DNA from: an uncultured Nostocoides sp.
Lineage (GTDB): Bacteria > Actinomycetota > Actinomycetes > Actinomycetales > Dermatophilaceae
Direction: 5' to 3'
NCBI GenBank assembly: GCA_936931335.1
Contig: CAKZIH010000250.1
Coordinates: forward strand, 1-10,668
Length of the DNA: 10,668 nucleotides
The notes under the pieces are model-generated. The model was not told where the DNA came from. It made no database searches and saw nothing but the letters and a program-made list of their open reading frames with translations. The number at the start of each line of letters is the position of its first letter. The stretch's first letter is position 1. The position numbers were made by a program, and so were the translations under genes. Below are positions 7,174 to 10,668 of the stretch, one piece after another.

Positions 7174-7182
7174 AGTCCTATT

Positions 7183-7190
7183 ACCTCCTT
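7183..7190 (-). promoter_or_regulatory. Perfect Shine-Dalgarno of parA
   Basis: AAGGAGGT on the minus strand is fully complementary to the anti-SD end of 16S rRNA and stands 9 bases before the GTG at 7171-7173. It settles the start of the ParA protein, and it is the strongest ribosome binding site seen in the window. It directly abuts a hairpin at 7191-7212. Confidence 0.85.
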
Positions 7191-7212
7191 GGTCGGCTCA
7201 CGCCGAGCGACC
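7191..7212 (-). promoter_or_regulatory. Hairpin immediately upstream of the parA ribosome binding site
   Basis: On the minus strand GGTC-GCTC pairs with GAGC-(C)-GACC around a 5-base GGCGT loop: eight pairs with one bulged C. The 3' foot of the stem touches the AAGGAGGT of parA with no gap. It could be the 5' stabilising stem of the parA leader, a weak xerD terminator, or a translational control element. The structure is read directly; the function is inferred. Confidence 0.45.
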
Positions 7213-7216
7213 CCCA

Positions 7217-7225
7217 AGTTTATCA
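7217..7225 (-). promoter_or_regulatory. Candidate extended -10 promoter for the parA-scpAB cluster
   Basis: TGATAAACT on the minus strand fits the extended -10 form TGnTAnnnT and is one of the few AT-rich patches in the window. It overlaps the xerD stop codon. No -35 match is seen 16-18 bases upstream, as is usual for extended -10 promoters. Transcription would start near 7210, giving a leader of about 37 bases that begins with the 7191-7212 hairpin and ends at the parA GTG. Confidence 0.4.
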
Positions 7226-8155
7226 GCGGGCCCGCGGATGGGAGTGCGCATACACCTCGCGCAGCTGCGCCACGGTCACCTTGGTATAGATCTGCGTCGT
7301 GGTCACCGAGGCGTGTCCGAGCAGCTCCTGGACGATGCGCACGTCCGCGCCGCCCTCGAGCAGGTGGGTGGCGAAGGAATGCCGCAGGGTATGCGGGCTC
7401 ACCTCGGCTGCGACGCCGGCCCGTTCGGTCACCGCCTTGAGGATCCCCCACGCCCCCTGCCGGCTGAGCCGGCCGCCGCGATGGTTGAGCAGCAGCGCCG
7501 GGGTGCCCCGGCCGCGTGCGGCCAGGCTCGGCCGGGCCCGGATCCGGTATGCGGTGACCGCCTGCGCGGCATACGAGCCCAGCGGGACCAGGCGTTCCTT
7601 GTCGCCCTTGCCCCGCAATCGGATGACGCTCGCCTCGTCGTCGATGTCGTCGACGTCCAGCCCGATCGCCTCGGAAATCCGCGCGCCGCAGCCGTAGAGG
7701 ATCTCCAGCAAGGCCCGGTCTCGCAGCGCGGCCGGGGTGTCCCCCACCGCGGCGGCATCGAGGATGGCCTCGACCTGCGCCAGCGGGATGGCCTTGGGCA
7801 GGCGTTGCGTGGCCCGCGGCGGGGGCACCGCGCGAGCCGGGTCATCTGCGACCTCGCCGTCCAGGGCAAGGAAGCGATGGAAGGTCCGCACCGCCACCAA
7901 CGCGCGCCCGGCCGAGGACGCCGCCAGCGCGCTGCCCCCGTCGCTTCCGGCACGGATGGCGACCAGGAAGTCGCGCACCTGCTCCTGGCCGGCCGCGGCC
8001 GGATCGGTGATGCCCAGCGAACGCAGATAGGCGGCATACCGGCCGATATCGCGCCGGTATGCCGCCAATGTATGCCGCGAGAGCCCTCGCTCGACGTCCA
8101 GATGGGTCAGCCAGGAGCTGACCGCCGAGGCGAGGGCGTCGCGGGGCTGGCTCAC
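7223..8155 (-). CDS. xerD: Tyrosine recombinase XerD
   Basis: XerD, with XerC, resolves chromosome dimers at the dif site. The 310-residue protein has an N-terminal SAM-like core-binding domain at about 9-98 (WLTHLDVERGLSRHTLAAYR) and a C-terminal catalytic domain with all expected residues: Arg159 in CGARISE, Lys183 in RGKGDKERLVPLG, His255 and Arg258 in HTLRH, His281 in LLGHASVTTT, and the nucleophile Tyr290 in TQIYTKVT. The start is a GTG one base after the ald stop (TGA-G-GTG), so translation is probably coupled to ald; no separate SD is clear. Assignment to XerD rather than XerC rests on the conserved location before parA-scpAB. No dif-like site was recognised nearby. Confidence 0.94.
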   Translation of the reverse strand: MSQPRDALASAVSSWLTHLDVERGLSRHTLAAYRRDIGRYAAYLRSLGITDPAAAGQEQVRDFLVAIRAGSDGGSALAASSAGRALVAVRTFHRFLALDGEVADDPARAVPPPRATQRLPKAIPLAQVEAILDAAAVGDTPAALRDRALLEILYGCGARISEAIGLDVDDIDDEASVIRLRGKGDKERLVPLGSYAAQAVTAYRIRARPSLAARGRGTPALLLNHRGGRLSRQGAWGILKAVTERAGVAAEVSPHTLRHSFATHLLEGGADVRIVQELLGHASVTTTQIYTKVTVAQLREVYAHSHPRAR

Positions 8156-8156
8156 C

Positions 8157-9272
8157 TCAGGCGAGGACGGATTGCAGGTCCTCGCACGGCAGGTCGAAGG
8201 CGTCGGCGACGCCCTGATAGGTGACCTGCCCGGCGTGAGTGTTCAGACCCTTGGCGAGGGAGGGGTCGGCGCGCAGCGCGTCCTGCCAGCCGGCGTCGGC
8301 GATGCGAACCGCATACGGGAGGGTGGCATTGGTCAGGGCCCAGGTGGAGGTGTTGGGCACCGCGCCCGGCATATTCGCCACGCAGTAGTAGATCGAGTTG
8401 TGCACCTCGAAGGTCGGGTCGGAGTGCGTCGTCGGGCGCGAGCCCTCGAAGCACCCACCCTGGTCGATCGCCACGTCGACGAGCACCGAGCCGGGCTTCA
8501 TCTGAGAAACCATCTCGTCGGTGACCAGCTTCGGTGCCTTGGCGCCGGGGATGAGCACGGTGCCGATGACCATGTCCGCGGCCAGCACTTCCTGGCGCAC
8601 GGTCAGGCTGTTGGAGGCGATCTGGTGGACGCGGTTGTCGTAGCGCCAGAAGCTCATCCGCAGCTTGTCCAGGTCGGTGTCCAGCAGCGTGACCTCGGCG
8701 CCCATACCCAGGGCGATATTCGCGGCGTTCTGGCCGGCGACCCCGGCACCGAGCACGACGACCTTGGCCTGGGCGACCCCACCGACGCCACCCATGAGGA
8801 CGCCGCGGCCCCCGGAGGCCTTCATCAGGGAGTAGGCGCCGACCTGCGGCGCGAGGCAGCCGGCGACCTCGGACATCGGATAGAGCAGAGGCAGCATGCC
8901 ATTGGGTAGCTGCACCGTCTCATAGGCGATCGCGGTGACCTTCTTGTCGATGAGCTGCTGAGTCAACGGCTGATCGGCGGCCAGGTGGAGGTAGGTGAAG
9001 AGCACCTGGCCCTCGCGCAGGCGGTGGTATTCCTGCTCGACCGGCTCCTTGACCTTCATCACCATGTCCGACTCGCCCCATACGTCATCGGCGGAGTCGA
9101 GGATCTGCGCGCCCTGCGCGACGAACTCCTCATCGGGGATCGAGCTGCCTAGGCCGGCCCCCTTCTGGATAACGACCTCATGCCCGTGCTTGACCAGCTC
9201 GTGCACGCCGACCGGGGTGATGCCCACCCGGTACTCATTGTTCTTGACCTCGGAGGGAACGCCGACCTTCAC
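8157..9272 (-). CDS. ald: Alanine dehydrogenase
   Basis: Ald interconverts L-alanine and pyruvate plus ammonia with NAD(H), feeding alanine catabolism or, under low oxygen, NADH re-oxidation and alanine synthesis. I chose the GTG at 9270-9272 because GAAGGAG lies 5 bases before it. It gives 371 residues, equal to the M. tuberculosis enzyme, and puts the key residues at the known positions: Arg15 in NNEYRVG, Lys75 in KVKEP, His96 in TYLHLA, and Asp270 in DVAIDQGG. The Rossmann motif GAGVAG is at 175-180 and Asp198 is the likely NAD-ribose ligand. An upstream in-frame GTG would add seven residues that homologues lack. It shares a transcript with xerD. No AldR-type (Lrp-family) regulator gene is adjacent in the window. 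Confidence 0.97.
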   Translation of the reverse strand: MKVGVPSEVKNNEYRVGITPVGVHELVKHGHEVVIQKGAGLGSSIPDEEFVAQGAQILDSADDVWGESDMVMKVKEPVEQEYHRLREGQVLFTYLHLAADQPLTQQLIDKKVTAIAYETVQLPNGMLPLLYPMSEVAGCLAPQVGAYSLMKASGGRGVLMGGVGGVAQAKVVVLGAGVAGQNAANIALGMGAEVTLLDTDLDKLRMSFWRYDNRVHQIASNSLTVRQEVLAADMVIGTVLIPGAKAPKLVTDEMVSQMKPGSVLVDVAIDQGGCFEGSRPTTHSDPTFEVHNSIYYCVANMPGAVPNTSTWALTNATLPYAVRIADAGWQDALRADPSLAKGLNTHAGQVTYQGVADAFDLPCEDLQSVLA

Positions 9273-9277
9273 CAGAA

Positions 9278-9284
9278 CTCCTTC
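9278..9284 (-). promoter_or_regulatory. Shine-Dalgarno deciding the ald start
   Basis: GAAGGAG on the minus strand is 5 bases from the GTG at 9270-9272. It lies downstream of the alternative in-frame GTG at 9291-9293, so that longer start would read through the ribosome binding site. It also lacks an SD of its own. Confidence 0.75.
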
Positions 9285-9292
9285 GCCCTGCA

Positions 9293-9309
9293 CGTATGCC
9301 GCGTGCTCC
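9293..9309 (-). repeat. 17-base motif upstream of ald, partner of the der copy
   Basis: Minus strand GGAGCACGCGGCATACG, 16 of 17 bases identical to 1814-1830 and placed 21-37 bases before the ald start. It lies in the ald leader if transcription starts near 9355. Its significance is uncertain. Confidence 0.4.
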
Positions 9310-9324
9310 GCTGGCGACCTCGGT

Positions 9325-9348
9325 GTCGCGCGGAGGGACCGGCGCGAC
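9325..9348 (-). promoter_or_regulatory. Hairpin in the ald leader
   Basis: GTCGCGC (9325-9331) and GCGCGAC (9342-9348) form a perfect 7-bp stem with a 10-base loop. It lies between the candidate ald -10 and the ald SD, so it would be in the untranslated leader. It could be an operator or an RNA hairpin; in DNA this GC-rich, chance is a serious alternative. Confidence 0.35.
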
Positions 9349-9357
9349 CGATCCAGC

Positions 9358-9377
9358 CGCGAGTCTAGTGGCTCGCG
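9358..9377 (-). promoter_or_regulatory. Operator-like dyad centred on a candidate ald -10
   Basis: CGCGAG (9358-9363) and CTCGCG (9372-9377) are perfect inverted repeats with an 8-base spacer. Inside them, TAGACT on the minus strand (9362-9367) fits the TAnnnT -10 pattern; no convincing -35 is visible. The arrangement is what a repressor site over a promoter would look like. Actinobacterial ald genes are commonly controlled by an Lrp-family regulator (AldR), but I cannot match this dyad to a known AldR site. Confidence 0.38.
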
Positions 9378-9383
9378 CCGACA

Positions 9384-9406
9384 GCCCGTGGGCCGTCCGC
9401 GCGGGC
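9384..9406 (-). terminator. GC hairpin after the DUF349 gene
   Basis: GCCCGTG (9384-9390) pairs with CGCGGGC (9400-9406), seven pairs including one G-T, with a 9-base loop. It begins 20 bases after the stop codon at 9427-9429. No T-run follows, so this would be a U-less terminator of the kind often proposed in actinobacteria; confidence is low. Confidence 0.35.
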
Positions 9407-9426
9407 CCCCTCATACGTCTCGGGTC

Positions 9427-10668
9427 TCAGCCACCGAACTCGCGCAGTCCGCCGCGAGCCTGGTCCAGCCAGGCGCGCTGGGCGGTGAGCTTGTCGGTGA
9501 GGTCCTTGACCTTGCGCTCATTGCCAGCCGCGCGGGCCGACTCGAGTTCGGCCTCCAGCTTGGCGACCGAGGTCTCGAGCTGGTCGGCCAGGGACTGGGC
9601 GCGCGAGGCCACCTCGGGGTTGCTCCGACGCCATCTATTGTCCTCGGCGTCCCGGACCGCCGACTCGACCCGGCGCATGGCCTTCTCGGTGCGCTCGATG
9701 TCGGCGCGCGGGACCTTGCCCGCGGCCTCCCAGCGGTCCTGGATCCCCCGCAGCGCGGCCTTGGCGGCCGGCAGGTCGGTGATCGGCAGCAGCGCCTCGG
9801 CCTCGGTGAGCAGGGCGAGCTTGACGTCCAGGTTGGCCCGGAACTCCTCATCCTCGGCCGCGGCCACCTCGTCCTTGGCGGCGAAGAAGCGGTCCTGGGC
9901 GCTCTTGAAGCGCTCCCACAGGGCGTCGTCGTCTTGGCGCGACGCACGGCCGGCCTGACGCCACTCGTCCATCAGCCGCTTGAAGGCACCCGCAGTGGCG
10001 GCCCAGTCGGTGCTGGTGGCGAGGCGCTCGGCGTCGGCAACGAGTTGCACCTTCTGCGACTTGGCCTCCGCGCGCGTGCCCTCAAGCTCGGCGAAGTGGG
10101 TGCGGCGGCCCTTGTCGAAGGAGTTGCGAGCCCGCGAGAACCGTTGCCAGAGCGCAGCTTCCTCGTCCTTGTCCAGGCGGGCGCCGGACTTCTGCTGCTC
10201 CTTCCAGGAGTCCAGCAGCGAGCGCATGGTGGCGCTGGCGCTCTTCCACTGCACGCGCTCCACCGGCTGCGCGGCAATCTGCTCGGCTTGGGTCACCAGC
10301 TCCTCGCGGGCGGCCAGGGCCTCGGCCTTGGCGGCGGCGCGGGTGGCGGACTCGCTCTCGCGCTTGCTGGCGATGCCGGCCTCGGTCTGCGCCACCAGGG
10401 CGTTGAGCGCGTCCAAGTCCCCGACGACATCGGCGCTGCCGATGTGCTGGCGTAGGCCCTTGAGCCCCTCGGACAGGTCGCGGCTGGTGACCTCGGCGAG
10501 GTCCACCCGCTGACGCAGCAGGTCGGCCGCGGCATAGAGCTCGTCGTACTTGCGGGCGAAATACTGCAGCGCCTCGTCCGCGCTGGCGCCGGGGTAGGAG
10601 CCGACAGCCCGCTCCCCCTCGCCCTCACGGACATACACGGTGCCGTCCTCGGCCACGGCGCGGGAGTT
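9427..10668 (-). CDS. DUF349 coiled-coil protein, 5' end outside the window
   Basis: The reading frame stays open to the right edge. The last visible residues (NSRAVAEDGTVYVRE) match the interior of such proteins rather than an N terminus, so the GTG at 10654-10656 is probably not the start and the gene is partial. The remaining 413 residues are highly charged, Ala/Glu/Arg-rich and predicted helical. Three related blocks fit the DUF349 repeat (positions counted from that GTG): about 139-190 (LLDSWKEQQKSG...ALWQRFSRARNSF), 220-265 (LMDEWRQAGRASRQDDDALW, then ERFKSAQDRFF) and 300-340 (IQDRWEAAGKVPR). A coiled-coil tail follows from 350 to 405. The molecular function is not known to me. A hairpin and a 154-base gap separate it from ald, so it is probably a separate unit. 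Confidence 0.88.
   Translation of the reverse strand, partial: NSRAVAEDGTVYVREGEGERAVGSYPGASADEALQYFARKYDELYAAADLLRQRVDLAEVTSRDLSEGLKGLRQHIGSADVVGDLDALNALVAQTEAGIASKRESESATRAAAKAEALAAREELVTQAEQIAAQPVERVQWKSASATMRSLLDSWKEQQKSGARLDKDEEAALWQRFSRARNSFDKGRRTHFAELEGTRAEAKSQKVQLVADAERLATSTDWAATAGAFKRLMDEWRQAGRASRQDDDALWERFKSAQDRFFAAKDEVAAAEDEEFRANLDVKLALLTEAEALLPITDLPAAKAALRGIQDRWEAAGKVPRADIERTEKAMRRVESAVRDAEDNRWRRSNPEVASRAQSLADQLETSVAKLEAELESARAAGNERKVKDLTDKLTAQRAWLDQARGGLREFGG

Noticed and set aside
7174..8155. parS or dif site near parA/xerD
   Set aside because: I looked for a TGTTTCACGTGAAACA-like sequence and a dif-like XerC/XerD dyad in and around these genes and saw none.
9270..9293. Longer ald start at the GTG 9291-9293 (378 residues)
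   Set aside because: The SD GAAGGAG lies downstream of that codon, the extra seven residues are absent in homologues, and the shorter form aligns the catalytic residues exactly with the mycobacterial enzyme.
8995..10455. Plus-strand open frame of 486 codons opposite ald and the DUF349 gene
   Set aside because: Rich in Leu, Gly and Ala and superficially protein-like, but it mirrors the repetitive coiled-coil gene on the other strand and crosses the intergenic region without a start signal.
10654..10656. GTG as the true start of the DUF349 protein
   Set aside because: The frame continues open to the window edge and the residues around it look internal to such proteins, so the gene is treated as partial.

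Overview
The window looks like a core-genome segment from a high-GC actinobacterium. GC content is very high, GTG starts are common, the tRNA gene carries no encoded CCA, and the gene order xerD - parA - scpA - scpB - rluB - (tyrA) - cmk - der is the conserved actinobacterial arrangement; Mycobacterium tuberculosis has a similar run around Rv1701-Rv1713. An ald gene beside xerD and a tyrA between rluB and cmk suggest Micrococcales, but that placement is from memory and is not proven by the window.

Every gene I accept lies on the minus strand, so transcription runs from high to low coordinates. From right to left: (1) a DUF349 coiled-coil protein, cut by the right edge (9427-10668); (2) a 154-base gap (9273-9426) with a GC hairpin and an operator-like dyad over a -10-like hexamer; (3) alanine dehydrogenase (ald) followed after one base by the tyrosine recombinase gene xerD; (4) a 49-base gap with a candidate extended -10, a hairpin and a perfect Shine-Dalgarno (SD) sequence; (5) a tight parA-scpA-scpB-rluB cluster with two ATGA overlaps, continued by tyrA and cmk; (6) a 66-base gap with an 18-base perfect palindrome; (7) the double-GTPase gene der; (8) a 164-base stretch holding a truncated second tRNA-Pro and a candidate promoter; (9) an intact tRNA-Pro(GGG) and, at the left edge, two hairpins, one of them a very strong terminator-like structure.

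Functionally the cluster joins chromosome segregation and dimer resolution (XerD, a ParA-type ATPase, ScpA/ScpB) with ribosome maturation (RluB-type pseudouridine synthase, Der), pyrimidine nucleotide supply (Cmk), tyrosine biosynthesis (TyrA) and alanine/NADH metabolism (Ald). These are housekeeping genes and I see no defence island, CRISPR array, riboswitch or intact mobile element.

The less ordinary signals are: the truncated tRNA-Pro copy with a base-pair-preserving double change in its anticodon stem; the dyads upstream of ald; the hairpin abutting the parA SD; a Cmk in which a usually conserved CMP-binding arginine appears to be valine; a 17-base motif shared upstream of der and ald; and a hexamer (GTATGC/GCATAC) that recurs in several reading frames and in intergenic DNA. 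None of these by itself demonstrates a new system.
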